Shown: piece by piece, positions 1 to 9,996 of the stretch
Layout: the number at the start of each line of letters is the position of its first letter
How positions within the stretch are numbered: position 1 is the first letter of the stretch
Source: Rhizophlyctis rosea
Lineage: Eukaryota > Chytridiomycota > Chytridiomycetes > Rhizophlyctidales > Rhizophlyctidaceae
Length of the DNA stretch: 64,000 nucleotides
NCBI GenBank assembly: GCA_027596075.1
Contig: JADGJC010000130.1
Location: 1-64,000, forward strand
Direction of reading: 5' to 3'
Notes under the pieces: generated by a model
What the model saw: the letters and a program-made list of their open reading frames with translations, nothing else
The model's database searches: none
What the model was told of the DNA's origin: nothing
Program-made: the position numbers and the translations under genes

Positions 1-2
1 GT

Positions 3-690
3 AGTGATAAGAACGTATTCCGTCAAGCCGCAGCGCTTACGGAGGACGACTACGAGGGTCTCGCAGAAATTTACTCATTGGCAGATGAGATTAATCGTGA
101 TCTTGCCAAAGAGAAACGGGATACCAGCGGTAGTAACCGAGGAGGGAATACCGCTGGGAACCAAAAAGGTGGCGGCTTTAGTATCGGAAATGCGCAATCC
201 GGGAAGACGGCCAATACTGGAGGGAATGCCGGAAAAATACCCAATACGGGTTCTGGAAAACAACCTCAACAAGGTCAAGGGGGAAGAAACAAGGCGGGCG
301 GGCCAACGAATGACCCAGCGTACGTTTCTCCTGAGGCCTGGGCGAAACTCTCGATTGACAAGAGACAAGCCATCATTGCGACAAGCAAAGAAGCGCAGAG
401 CAAGCAAGCGGCGGGGGGCGCAAAGGCGTCCATGAAACTCGTCGATTTCGGTAACGGAAGTGGGAATCCGCACCGCAAAGGGCCGAGACAGGATTCAGGC
501 CAACCACAACAGTTACAACATGTGCTACCACGGGACCGGGGGATGCAAGGGCGGTTGCGTTCAAGGAGACCGGTACCAGGAAGGGGCACAGTGCCAGGGG
601 AGGGGTGGCGGAGAACGGTGATCTCCAAGCTCGCGGACTCGTTATGGCCGGCTGGACTGAGATTGCAGGGCATAGTGCCAGGGTGAATTT
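3..690 (+). pseudogene. gag: gag C-terminal remnant with zinc-knuckle-like residues
   Basis: Frame 3 is open from the window start and reads as a Gly/Asn/Gln-rich, basic gag tail, followed by a Pro-Glu-Ala-Trp segment also seen in fungal gypsy gag proteins. Around 520-590 a Cys/His cluster (C-Y-H-G-T-G-G-C, then two more Cys) sits in frame 1, and the protease follows in frame 2, so at least two frame changes separate gag from pol. This may be decay rather than programmed frameshifting. The Cys/His spacing is not a clean CCHC knuckle. Confidence 0.6.
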
Positions 691-937
691 GGACTCCGGT
701 ACGACCAATACCATCGTCAATGACCGCTTTGCCGCACTGCACAAAATTCAGTTTCAATGGTATGAGAAGCCTCGTACAGCCAACCTGGCAATGCGCGGTA
801 GTAAGGGTACTATCGCGGCATGGGCGGAGGTTGAAATATTGATGGGCAACGAGTACGGTGCGAAAATCGTCGTTGAACTTGTGGCGGTTGACCGGTGGGA
901 TGCACTCGTGCGGACAGACTTCTTGCATAAGTTCTGA
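605..937 (+). pseudogene. Retroviral-type aspartic protease of the gypsy element
   Basis: Frame 2 encodes an aspartyl protease-like domain with the active-site triad in the form L-D-S-G-T-T at about 690-707, followed by beta-strand-rich sequence ending R-T-D-F-L-H-K-F. The reading ends at TGA 935-937 and continues in the same frame directly into the RT-upstream region, so this stop probably interrupts an original gag-pol polyprotein. The fold assignment rests on the DSGT motif and on the position between gag and RT. Confidence 0.7.
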
Positions 938-2681
938 TGCATGCTGGACATGGTTACGGTTAGTGCGACTTACCATTCGCCCGATACCAACATGCGCAAG
1001 CCAATTCCGCTAGCTAATTCAGAGGAGACTACGGAAACAATCGCATTGGTCAAAGTACCTCAAACAGGAGGGAACATTGATCTAGATCGCCAGATCGTGA
1101 TATCTCGGGTATTTGACCCTACGGAGATCGAAGAATACGACGCCATGGTGGCACGTATTCAGCAAAGGGGGGATCGCCAGACGTTAGTAGACCTAGTGTA
1201 TGAGTACGGACTGAAGCGTGGGGTGATCTTACCGGACAAGAAGCTACCACAGGGATGGTTACCACCATTGCGGTACCTAGATGACGGAACGGACATGAAC
1301 CATCGTTGGGAGTATGTAGACCCAACTAAACGTCCCAACACCAAGCCATTCCGCTATCCCGCTCGGTATGAAGCTCAAATTGCTGAAAAATGCGCAACAT
1401 ACCAAGCAGCGGGCGTCTGATTTGATCTCGCAACGGACGACGTCATTCCCACGTTCTCCGTACCCAAAAAAGACCCCACCAAAGCACGTCTCGTGTTTGA
1501 CGAGCGGCCACGCAATACGAACCGTATTAAGGACAAAACACCACTGCCCAACATGCAAAACATTGTGCAAAAGGCACACGAAGCTAAGCATATGAGCCAG
1601 TTTGATCTCATAGTGGCGTATGAACAGCTTTGTTTAGCTAGACTCATGGAGAAATATTCCGGTTTCTATACACCTTGGGGGGCAAAGGGTTCGCGTGTTG
1701 GCAACATGGGAAATTGCAATATGCCAGCGTCGTTTCAACAGAATATGAACGTGGTAGCGAGACATTACCTCGGTATTTTGCATATTTCCATTCCTCAACA
1801 ACGTAGTTGTGGCAACCAAGGGGTCTTTGCAAGATCACTTGATAGTGGTGATCTGGTTGATTGAACGGTTACAAGAGGGCGAGTGGTTCGTAGGGGACAC
1901 GGAACTCGACACCACCGAAATGGAAGTGTTAGGATTCAAGGTTGGGAAGGGAGCAAGAAAACCGGGACCACGGGTGCTGAATCCAATTTTAGATGCTCCA
2001 CCACCCAAAAGCATAGCGGCAGTCGACCGTATGCTTGGTGCATTCAACTTTCGCGCACAACATGGTTCTGCCAATCAAGCTGTGGCGAAGACGTACCTTA
2101 CGGATGCGGTCAAGTACCGCATACCTCAACGCGGGAAACAGGACCACCGCAAGTTTCCACCATATATGGTCAATGGGAAGTTCGAATGGACCCCTGCATG
2201 TCAAGAAGCGTGAGACCAATTGAAACAGGACATGGCAAATGTACTGCGTCTCCGCGCCTTTGAACTCAACAACAAAAAATTGAGAACATATCTCATTACC
2301 GATCCGTCATTGACGGGCAAGGCAGGGTATGTGGCTCAGGGACCGATTGAGGGAACGTGGGAAGATTCGTGGCCAATTGAAGCATGGGCTTGCGCTTTTA
2401 CCTCGGCGGAGACCAATCACAGCACCACAGTCCAAGAAAAATTGGCTGTAGTGCAGGCCCTTACTCACTTTGAGCACTTGTTGCGGGAAGTACAATTTAC
2501 TCTATGTACAGACCATAAAGATCTGTTGGAGCAAGGGACCACCGGCAAGCCTAGTACGGATAGAAAGCTTGCCAGGTGGCAAACGTACATGGACACATTC
2601 GCCATGGAATACGTGCATATTCCAGGGGACGGAAATCTTCTTGCAGAAACGTTAAGCAGGGTATGGGAGGGTTACCACTGA
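938..2681 (+). pseudogene. pol: Reverse transcriptase and RNase H of the gypsy element
   Basis: Frame 2 carries the RT linker and fingers (a V-P-K-K-D segment, then R-L-V-F-D and N-x-N-R-I-K-D), interrupted by TGA at 1418-1420. Near 1770-1800 the palm region that should carry the Y-x-D-D catalytic box is scrambled and the frame moves from 2 to 3. Frame 3 continues through RT thumb sequence, is cut by TGA 2211-2213, then gives an RNase H domain with I-T-D-P-S (a TDAS variant), Q-E-K-L, C-T-D-H-K and the terminal I-P-G-D-G-N-L-L-A-E. Loss of the catalytic aspartates means the enzyme cannot be active. Confidence 0.88.
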
Positions 2682-2685
2682 TGAA

Positions 2686-4262
2686 TTACCGGAAATCAAG
2701 GAAAACGGCGATGAATGGAAGTGGAAAATGGCAAGATAGAATGCAGTAACTCGTAGCCAAACTCGCATTGCTTCCGGGGGAGACAATACCACGGAAAAAA
2801 TCGAAAGCAACGCGGACGTACCATCGGCAGCTGAAAACGATGGGTTACCAATGGATGGGACAAAAGCTGCTAACGGTGAAAAAACGAATTTCATGGATTT
2901 GATGAGATTGGAACTCAGGATGGCTTATGTCATCGACCGGGACGCGTGGGAACACCGGGGGAACCATACATTGAACCGCATAAGCCAGAAAACGCGTCCG
3001 ATCAGCCGGATTTCCAGCCAAACAAGCCAATGTCTCGCGAAAATTCCGAAGTCTGGGAAAATAAACAACCGTTGATGCCTTCAGTTTTTGAAGAGTTGCG
3101 AGGCAATGCATACGTCAAGGGACAGACACTTGTCGTAGTGTTTGGTCCAGGATGTAGGGAACCACTAGCTAAATCACAGGAGGACGATAAGCTGTACACG
3201 GGTGCATTCAAAAAACCCGCGGATTTGAAGAACTTCCTAGCTAGTAAGGGGGACGATGGGTTGTTACGGTTCAACGGCAGGGTCGTTATACCTTTGCAAT
3301 TCGAGTGGAAAGGGCGATCATTCACCAGGACCCTCATTGAATATGTGCATTTGGAGAAAGCGCATGTAAGTGTCAAAGACACGAGTGCTGGATTGCAGGG
3401 TTATTTCTGGGAACGGATGCATCGCGAAATTACAGAGTTTGTGCGAGACTGTGATGAATGCCAACGGGCAAAGCATAGGACCACTGCAGCACCGGGCCTG
3501 TACCAAGCAATGCCCACTGGCGTGTCTGCATTCCGACATGTGGCATGGGACTTCCAAGGACCATTTCCGGCCAACAAAGAGGCAGATGGTGTCCAGCGTA
3601 CTGCCCTGTGGAATATCTTGGCTAGAGGAACGGGGTACGTGATATTACTGCCAATTTCGCACACCGTCACGGCCCCCGATCTGGCAAGAATCTTCATGCA
3701 ACGGGTGTACCCAACCACGGGCATACCGGAAACTGTGTTGTCGGACAGGGACCCAAAGTTCACTTCCTTGTTCTGGGAATCGGTAGTGGCACTACTGCCA
3801 ATGAAATTGCTGCTTACCACAGCATTTCACGCCCGTACTAATGGGGGAATTGAAGGGCGTCATTGTATCGTGAACATGGCGATGACGACATTGGTGGATG
3901 CAAGGCATTCCAATTGGGTGAAGTGCGTACCGCAAGTGCAGTTTCGCATGGATGCGACAATCTCCAGCACCACTGGATTTACTCCGTTTGAATTGACAAT
4001 GGGGTATATCCCGACTACCTTCCCAATGGGTACGGACTCAACCCTTACCACGAATGAAGAGGCACAGCTATTTGTGGAGGGCACCTCGGCTTTACGTGCT
4101 GCTGCGGAAGATGCAATTCTTGCTGCTAGGTTGAAGCAGATGAATGAGGGGAATCGTACTAGGTTGGAGACACCGATCTACAATCCGGGCGATAAGGTCT
4201 TACTCAGCATGCAAAACCTTAACCCCAAAGCACGGGGAGAAGGAGGACCAGCAGCAAAATGA
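2686..4262 (+). pseudogene. Integrase of the gypsy element, DDE triad still present
   Basis: An RNase H-integrase linker in frame 1 (stop TAG 2737-2739) gives way near 2950 to a long open frame 3. That frame contains the HHCC zinc region (H-L-E-K-A-H, then C-D-E-C-Q-R), the catalytic core with Asp at 3549, Asp at 3744 and Glu at 3852 (exactly 35 residues between the last two), and the GPF-type C-terminal region. The core is by far the best preserved part of the element. Translation would need readthrough of several upstream stops. The frame closes at TGA 4260-4262. Confidence 0.9.
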
Positions 4263-4652
4263 CAGAACCGCTGGGTCGGTCCGTTTGATGTAGTGTAGCA
4301 GAAGGGGACTACCGTCGAACTCAAATTGCCAACTGGGTGGGCGGAGTTACACCCATGCTTCCATGTGGAGTTAATACGTCCGTATTACGGTGCACCGGGC
4401 CGATACGACGAACCGTCACCGGAATTGGACACGGAGGGTGTTCCAATCTTCGAAGTTGAACAACTGGTTAACCACCGTTGGAATGGGAGACGTCGCCGCT
4501 TTGAGTGGCGCACAAAATGGAAGGGTTACCCAGAATTGACTTGAGAACCGCTCGAGAACCTTGCGGGGGCTTCGCAATTATTGAAGAGAACCGGGACAAA
4601 CACGGTATTGAGCAGAAGCCAGAACGCAGGCGTCGTCCAACCACGGCAATGA
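4263..4652 (+). pseudogene. Integrase tail and chromodomain, three in-frame stops
   Basis: Frame 3 continues after the 4260 stop with R-W-V-G-P-F-D-V-V, the GPF module of chromoviral integrases, then a stop TAG (4296-4298), then a chromodomain: F-E-V-E-Q-L-V-N-H-R-W, W-R-T-K-W-K-G-Y-P and, after TGA 4542-4544, E-P-L-E-N-L. Chromodomains normally have Trp immediately before the E-P-x-E-N motif, so this TGA sits at a conserved Trp codon. Chromodomains target integration to particular chromatin marks. Confidence 0.85.
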
Positions 4653-4993
4653 TATCATGGCCAGACTGGGACTATGGGGAGGAACTTGCATTGTAGTTCT
4701 TCCCAGTTGAAAAGGAGCGCATGAGGCTCATTTAGCTATTTTCGCATACGAATGCATGATGTTCGTACGCATCCACTGTTTGGTTCGATTTCGCATGAGG
4801 AATATCGAAGGGAAGAATGCAGGGATGCGGACTGAGTAGGATGCGTCTGGTAGATCGGACGTGTCACGTGACTCGTTAGATAGAATAACATGTGAGTGAT
4901 TTTTAGCTTAATCAGGATCACGTGACCCTTATGTAATCACGTCGATCGCTTACGTGTTTTCTGTCGCACATGTGCCACCCTATGGTACATATG

Positions 4994-5024
4994 CGTGTGT
5001 GTGTGTGTGTGTGTATGTGTGTTA
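4994..5024 (+). repeat. GT-rich microsatellite
   Basis: An uninterrupted run of GT dinucleotides followed by ATGTGTGT lies between the end of the chromovirus and the minus-strand RT scrap. It is a simple repeat. Confidence 0.9.
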
Positions 5025-5087
5025 TTAACCATTATCTCAATATACATCCAAACAGTTAACTTCTTGTTCATTTGAGTGTGTATTGCT

Positions 5088-5460
5088 TCACGCAGGTCTA
5101 TTGACCAGCATTTCAATAGTTTGACAAAGAGTTTGTGTTCACGCAAACGTTGCAAGACAGTGCGTATGTGTCCAACATGTTCTTGGTCAGTTTCAGAGTA
5201 GATCAGAATGTCGTCCAAGTAGACAACAACCAAGTTGTCATGAAGATCCCCGAAGATGCTGTTTGCAAGTCTTTGGAATGTTGCAGGAGCGTTTGTCAAA
5301 CCAACAGGCATGACAGTGAATTCAAAATGACCATATCTGCACCTGAATGCAGATTTGTGTATGTCAGAAGCATGTATAAGAATGTTGTAATAGCCATCAC
5401 GTAAGTCAAATCTAGGGAATTTCTTCGCTCTCACAAGGCAGTCACGGAGTTCAGTGTAAC
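5088..5460 (-). pseudogene. Second Ty3/gypsy reverse transcriptase fragment, intact Y-L-D-D box
   Basis: On the minus strand this fragment reads F-D-L-R-D-G-Y-Y-N-I-L-I, then V-M-P-V-G-L-T-N-A-P-A-T-F-Q, then V-V-Y-L-D-D-I-L-I-Y-S, which are RT motifs of gypsy polymerases including the catalytic Y-x-D-D box. It is only about 110 residues of palm and is broken at both ends. It is a different, less mutated lineage from the plus-strand element next to it and is probably a nested or flanking insertion. Confidence 0.88.
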
Positions 5461-5691
5461 ACTATAGGTAGGGAAGCGACTTAGTACTCCTAATGATAGC
5501 CCTCGCCTCTAGAACGCTTAGGGGACGTTCTAAAGACTTGTGTCAACTGATTCTAGCGCGAAACTAGTGTAAAACAGCTGTATATCCTGTCAGGAGCAAG
5601 GGGAATTGAACCCCTTTGAGCTAGCACCTGGCTGGAAGGAAAGTGGCTGTGGGCTGGGCCATAGCCGCAGACCCACATTTGTTTAGTAGTA

Positions 5692-5790
5692 TTGTTTACC
5701 TGTCAAATGCGTGGCACAGCGCCCCTACAGCATGCTAGCATGTGCCACAAGCCTCCAATGCGTGGCACAGCCTTGCTGACAGGTAAACAA
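5692..5790. repeat. Small fold-back element with 14-bp perfect inverted ends
   Basis: TTGTTTACCTGTCA at 5692-5705 is exactly reverse-complemented at 5777-5790. Inside are two direct copies of AATGCGTGGCACAGC (5706-5720 and 5757-5771) and one inverted copy of its core (TGTGCCAC at about 5741), plus a CATGCTAGCATG palindrome. The whole ~99-bp unit could fold into a long branched hairpin. It has no coding capacity. It could be a miniature transposable element or a recombination or hairpin structure. Confidence 0.7.
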
Positions 5791-5929
5791 CCCGTACAGG
5801 AGGTGTCCGACACACACAAAGCGTGTTATGACACACAGGACACACACACAGACTAAGTCCTCAGTCCTAAAGTGCCTGTCCTGTCACATTACCTGAACCC
5901 ACCTCCTCCCCGCTATTAAAGGCACACTG

Positions 5930-7189
5930 GACAGCAAATTTCAACAAATGAACGCCATAACAGCATTCCTGAGAGGCGGTAAGGAAGAAGACATCAACAT
6001 AGAAATCCGGGAAGGCTGCACCACCAACACCAGCAGCAGGAGAGCCTGGAATCGGCAAGAGGCACTGAACGCCTCAAACAGCCACCTCGAGTTTGGTATC
6101 TCAAACTCCCCCCGCAATTGCAACAACTAGGCTTTGAGCACTGTCTTTCAGAGACATCCCTATACACACAGTCAACACCAGCTGCATTCACCATTCTCGC
6201 ACTTTACTCGGACAATTTCCTGCTTTCCAGTGACAACACTCCTCTCCTCAAGGATATCAAGCCGCAACATCAACACACTTTCAAGATTCAGGACTCAGGG
6301 GAGGCGCACTATGATCTGGGGATGCAAATCACTTGAAATTGCAAGGCAAAGTCGATTCACCTGCACTGACAGCAATATATCAACACTATTCTTGGAAGGT
6401 TCTGAGTGAATGACTGCAAGCCTGTCAGCACCACCCCATCCCAACTCAAAGTTGGAACTAAGTGCACCATCAGAACCACCCACAATGAGGCCATTTGTAA
6501 GTGCAATGAGCAGCATCATGGACACTATGGTTGCAACTCAGCCACACATTGTCTATGCAGTTGGAGCTGTCTGCGCACACATGCATAACCTGTCAAACGC
6601 CCACTGGATGGCTGTTGCACGCATTCTACGTTACCTCAAAGGCACAGCATATTTTGACTATTGTTTAAAGCTTACAGCTTTCCTGAAATCAAAATCGAAG
6701 GTTAACGCGATTTGGAAGGCGCTGGTGACTCTACAACCTCAAAAGGCAACAAGTGAGAATGTATCACCAGTGCAATGGCTGCAATCACTTGGAAGAGCCA
6801 GACACAATCTCGCATTGCACTATTCACCACAACAGCACAATAACCAGCAGCAGCAGAAGCTATCAGGGAAGCCGTCCAGCTCAGGCAACTTCATCAAGAA
6901 CGCAAAATGGAAGGAATCGCAACTACCATGCTCTACTGCGACAACCAGAGCACCCTTCCACTCAGGAAGAAAGCCTGTCTACCACTCCAACACCAAACAT
7001 GTCACCATACAGTTCCCTTTTGTGCAAGAAGCAGTCCCCAAAGGAAATCAACTTGCAATACCTGCAAATAAGCAAAAATACTTGCGCATGTCCTGACTAA
7101 GGGTTTAGAGAGGATGAGGCATGTTTGTATGGCTCAAGGCATGGGAATCACCGACGGTGGTGAGCACACAAGTGCTCAACAAATGGGAG
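5930..7189 (+). pseudogene. Ty1/copia pol remnant (RT to RNase H)
   Basis: Scattered frames on the plus strand match the 3' half of copia pol. They are a T-A-F-L-R-G segment near 5955, an L-G-F-E-H-C-L-S-E-T-S-L-Y segment at 6123, a palm box reading Y-S-D-N instead of Y-V-D-D near 6209, the block A-H-W-M-A-V-A-R-I-L-R-Y-L-K-G-T near 6600, and RNase H traces ending in I-L-A-H-V-L-T-K-G-L near 7080. Frames change several times. It is 5'-truncated (no gag or integrase visible) and inactive. Confidence 0.82.
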
Positions 7190-7557
7190 TGTTAGAACAG
7201 GGTGTTTCACACTTGTATGGATATGTATAGATTGATCAGGGGACTTCAGGAAACTATTAGGAAGCATTGTAGCTGTGCTAGGTGGCTGCGCCAGGATGAC
7301 TGTGTAGTAGGCTGCGCTGTATAAGTGGTTGCCCTGTATATATGGCAGCGACTGTATATGTGGCAACAACTGTATACACGTCAGGGGCAGAAACCAGCAC
7401 TGCCCCATCACTACAGGCAACTATGCTGCCACCACTGACTACAGCATTGTGTATTCAAGCAGGACCATCCTGCACTCGAATTTCAAGTCAGCTCTTCAGT
7501 ACTATAGTTCAGCATAATATATCAGTTCTTTCATCTTTTGTTCCTATCTACCAACAT
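7190..7557 (+). repeat. Possible 3' LTR of the copia element
   Basis: A purine-rich AAATGGGAG stretch (7181-7189) precedes TGTTAGAAC, the usual start of a copia LTR, just after the RNase H end. A matching CA end occurs at ...CCAACA near 7557. The interior holds four imperfect ~17-18 bp tandem units (7311-7380), each with CTGTATA. With no 5' LTR in the window the boundaries are a guess. Confidence 0.4.
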
Positions 7558-9040
7558 GTTATGTTCATCAATCTGCGTAAACAGTGCGGTCTGAGGTTTC
7601 CATCATTTGAGCTGTTCCACAACACCAATGCAACTAATCTGTCCCACGTGTCTGTCAACAACAAGCATTTGGGCGCATCCACAAGACTGACCGCTCAACT
7701 CCATCCATTTGGGTCTAATTCTTTAATTTCATTAGTACCCACACTCTTTTTGGCATACTGGTATTTGGCCCATTAACCACAGTTCTATCCCTACCCATAG
7801 ATTTGACCCAACAGCTTCTGACACATGGGCTTCTCACATTATATGAGAATCCCTCCCATATCCCATTTGGTTTCCTCCAGCCTCAATATTGAATCATCCA
7901 CTCTGTCTGCTTCATGACAATCAATAACTCCATGTACGCCAATGCAAACTAGCAGATCTTGTGCATGTCAAATGCACCAAGAGTCCAAAGATCATCAGGC
8001 ACTATCACCACTTCCACCAACAACTGGAACCACAGAAACAGCCAAAAAACGACCCCGAATCATCAATACTGCACCCTCTCTCAACCAACATGAGTTTTTT
8101 CAAAGGATAGAAGATCAGGAGAATGCCAAAGCACAAAATGAGTCAAACAAAGGGGCTGATAAGGAAGACACAGCCCACGTCGAAGCGGCAAACGAGGCGG
8201 AACAACTTAGAAAGAGGACAAAAAGGGCGGAAGCCAAAACTTTGCGTGATGCGGAGAAGCAGGAAAAACAGCAAGCAGCAAAAGGAGAGAGGGGTGAGAG
8301 GAAATGTGCACAATACAACGCTGTTTAAGCCTTGGGCCTGCAGTGGGGGCACAGTCACCAATCGGTGACACAGAAGTTCATTTCGGATTTTTGGCGAGGT
8401 GGAAGCAGAAATGAGTCCACCCAGGATTGACCAATGGCTTGGGCAATGCTGGCTCGCTTCAGCTGAGGCGCCAATCGGGCAACCAATCTGAGTCGTCCTT
8501 GGGGCTAGCCTCTGGTGCGGCTTTGTGACTGCCCAAAATTGTACCACCGCTGTCCAGCCAATTAGACGACAGTTGGGGTGGCTTATAATTGCAGGGCTGA
8601 CACGATGTCAGGCCATCTGCAACCATGCGCTTTATTGGACATCACCACCATAACAAGCCACTAAAATAAAGCACATTGACCTCAACCACACGCTTCATCA
8701 CCGTGCCGCCTGGCTTAGACGCATCATTCTTGGCGCAGCTATGCCATATTTGACACAGCCAAGCCATTTTTCGGTACTACCCTTGTGTGACTCTACAAGG
8801 CATATTTTGAAAACTGGAACTGGACAGGCATGATGCAATGCGCAACCGGCTTTGCCACCATGTCCTCAGGGTCCAGGGCTACCTGGGCCAAATGCAACCA
8901 ATCACAAACTCATACTCCCAACCAAACTAAAGCACATGGATGAAGTCCTCCGCGCTTTATTTCAGAAGTTGGTTACGATCCGTGCCTCCCAAGCCACTAA
9001 AATAATGCGCAACTTTGCAGATGGCCTCAATCTGCAGCAA
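7558..9040. other. Non-coding repeat-rich stretch
   Basis: No convincing gene. A 128-residue Lys/Glu-rich frame at 7942-8328 (+) looks like low-complexity coiled coil and has no recognisable domain. CAAGCCACTAAAATAA occurs twice (8654-8669, 8990-9005) and GCGCTTTATT also occurs twice about 323 nt apart, suggesting a diverged duplication of about 330 nt. Confidence 0.5.
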
Positions 9041-9140
9041 CCCAAATGCGCTCATGTTGCTGAGTGGTAAGTGCGCCTGGGCTTGATGAAGTGAAATATG
9101 CCGCCCTTGGTTCGAACCCCGCAGATTCCACACACACAAA
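9040..9140 (+). repeat. tRNA-derived SINE-like head
   Basis: TTGCTGAGTGGT (about 9058-9069) resembles a Pol III A box and GGTTCGAACCC (9109-9119) matches the B-box consensus, about 40 nt apart as in a tRNA. The stems do not pair as a functional tRNA (the T-stem has mismatches), and a CA-rich tail follows. This fits a degraded tRNA-derived SINE better than a gene. Confidence 0.5.
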
Positions 9141-9209
9141 AATGACTGCACGTAAATAATATGAATGCAACATCTATGTATCAAACTTTTCATTGTTGCA
9201 TGTTATGTA

Positions 9210-9304
9210 TTGGGCAACCGTTGACCACCCTGGAGGCCAGTCGGCGGTCATGAGTTTGGGCCATTTCAGGCCACCCAATATTGGTATAACCAATGGTTGC
9301 CCAA
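9210..9304. repeat. Short inverted-repeat element (95 bp)
   Basis: TTGGGCAACCGTTG at 9210-9223 is inverted at 9291-9304 with one mismatch. Further partial copies of the GGGCAACC core lie near 8475 and 9334, so the motif is locally dispersed. It could be a MITE-like unit or a regulatory hairpin and has no coding capacity. Confidence 0.45.
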
Positions 9305-9996
9305 CCCAACGTGCTTAGGGTTTATGACACGTTGGTTGCCCAGCGGCTACCCAACCAATGCAACCAGATGGCAGCATTTGCTCTCATGTGTTGTTTTGCG
9401 GATGGTGGGAGTGTTTGTCCTCATATTGGCGGACACTTGGTAGCACAGTCGGTCCGTTTTCGATTGGGCCAGCGCCACCCCTAAAGACCGTGACCTCCGG
9501 ATGCAAGATGATAGCGTGATGGGAAAGCTGGCGACATCCCCACCACTGAAACTGTTATGTCGACTATTCTTGCACGTTGCACTTTGCAGGTTGCCCACCA
9601 AAAAATAACACACTCGAAATGTTAACCACTTTTATAAAATGCTCTCTTTTTCATTCTTCAAAATACGCATGCCAAATATTTGACATGAAAAAGTAAGACG
9701 AAAACAGAAAAAATAAACGACAAAAAACAGGGAACTGAACAAAAACAAACAAACAAAAAATAAACTAAAGAAAAGTTAACACGAAGGTTGATAACGTAAG
9801 GGGGAGGAAGGGGAAATGATGCCGCCAACCTATTTAAGACTGAAACCGATGGTAGAGTTGCTTTTTACTGTATATTCGTTGGCCGTACCCGAACGGAGAA
9901 AAGGCAAAAGGGAAAAATAAAAAGGATACGGCGATGGAAAAGAATAACAAAAGAACGGACGAAAAGAAACAAAAAACGGAACAAAAGAAAATATTT
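9305..9996. other. Downstream region of the Pumilio gene
   Basis: A/T-rich with long A runs on the plus strand between about 9660 and 9990. No gene is seen. The proximal part is probably the 3' UTR of the minus-strand Pumilio gene. Confidence 0.4.

Larger units (their letters stand above)
1..4720 (+). mobile_element. Decayed Ty3/gypsy chromovirus, 5'-truncated by the window edge
   Basis: The gypsy order gag, protease, reverse transcriptase, RNase H, integrase, chromodomain can be read across this span on the plus strand. A C-terminal chromodomain places it among chromoviruses. The pol frame is interrupted by about eight in-frame stops and several frame changes, and the RT catalytic box is destroyed, so the copy is dead. 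The 5' LTR and early gag lie outside the window. A purine-rich stretch near 4709-4719 followed by TG could be the polypurine tract and the start of the 3' LTR, but no second LTR is present to prove it. The parts are listed separately. Confidence 0.9.

Noticed and set aside
935..4544. Reassigned genetic code with TGA read as Trp
   Set aside because: The chromovirus and DUF3638 TGAs invite this, but intact genes here end at TGA in the expected place (acyltransferase at 45113-45115, Pumilio at 9997-9999, the 19536 gene), and other damaged genes have TAA or TGA at Tyr or Arg positions.
5583..5640. Minus-strand tRNA gene (AGGGG-TTCAATT-CCCCT T-arm)
   Set aside because: The T-arm is perfect, but no matching acceptor strand, D-arm or anticodon arm is found upstream. 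It is more likely a tRNA-derived scrap or primer-binding relic.
7942..8328. Possible transposase C-terminus (Lys/Glu-rich coiled coil)
   Set aside because: No catalytic DDE/DDD motifs or DNA-binding domain occur nearby. Composition alone is not evidence.
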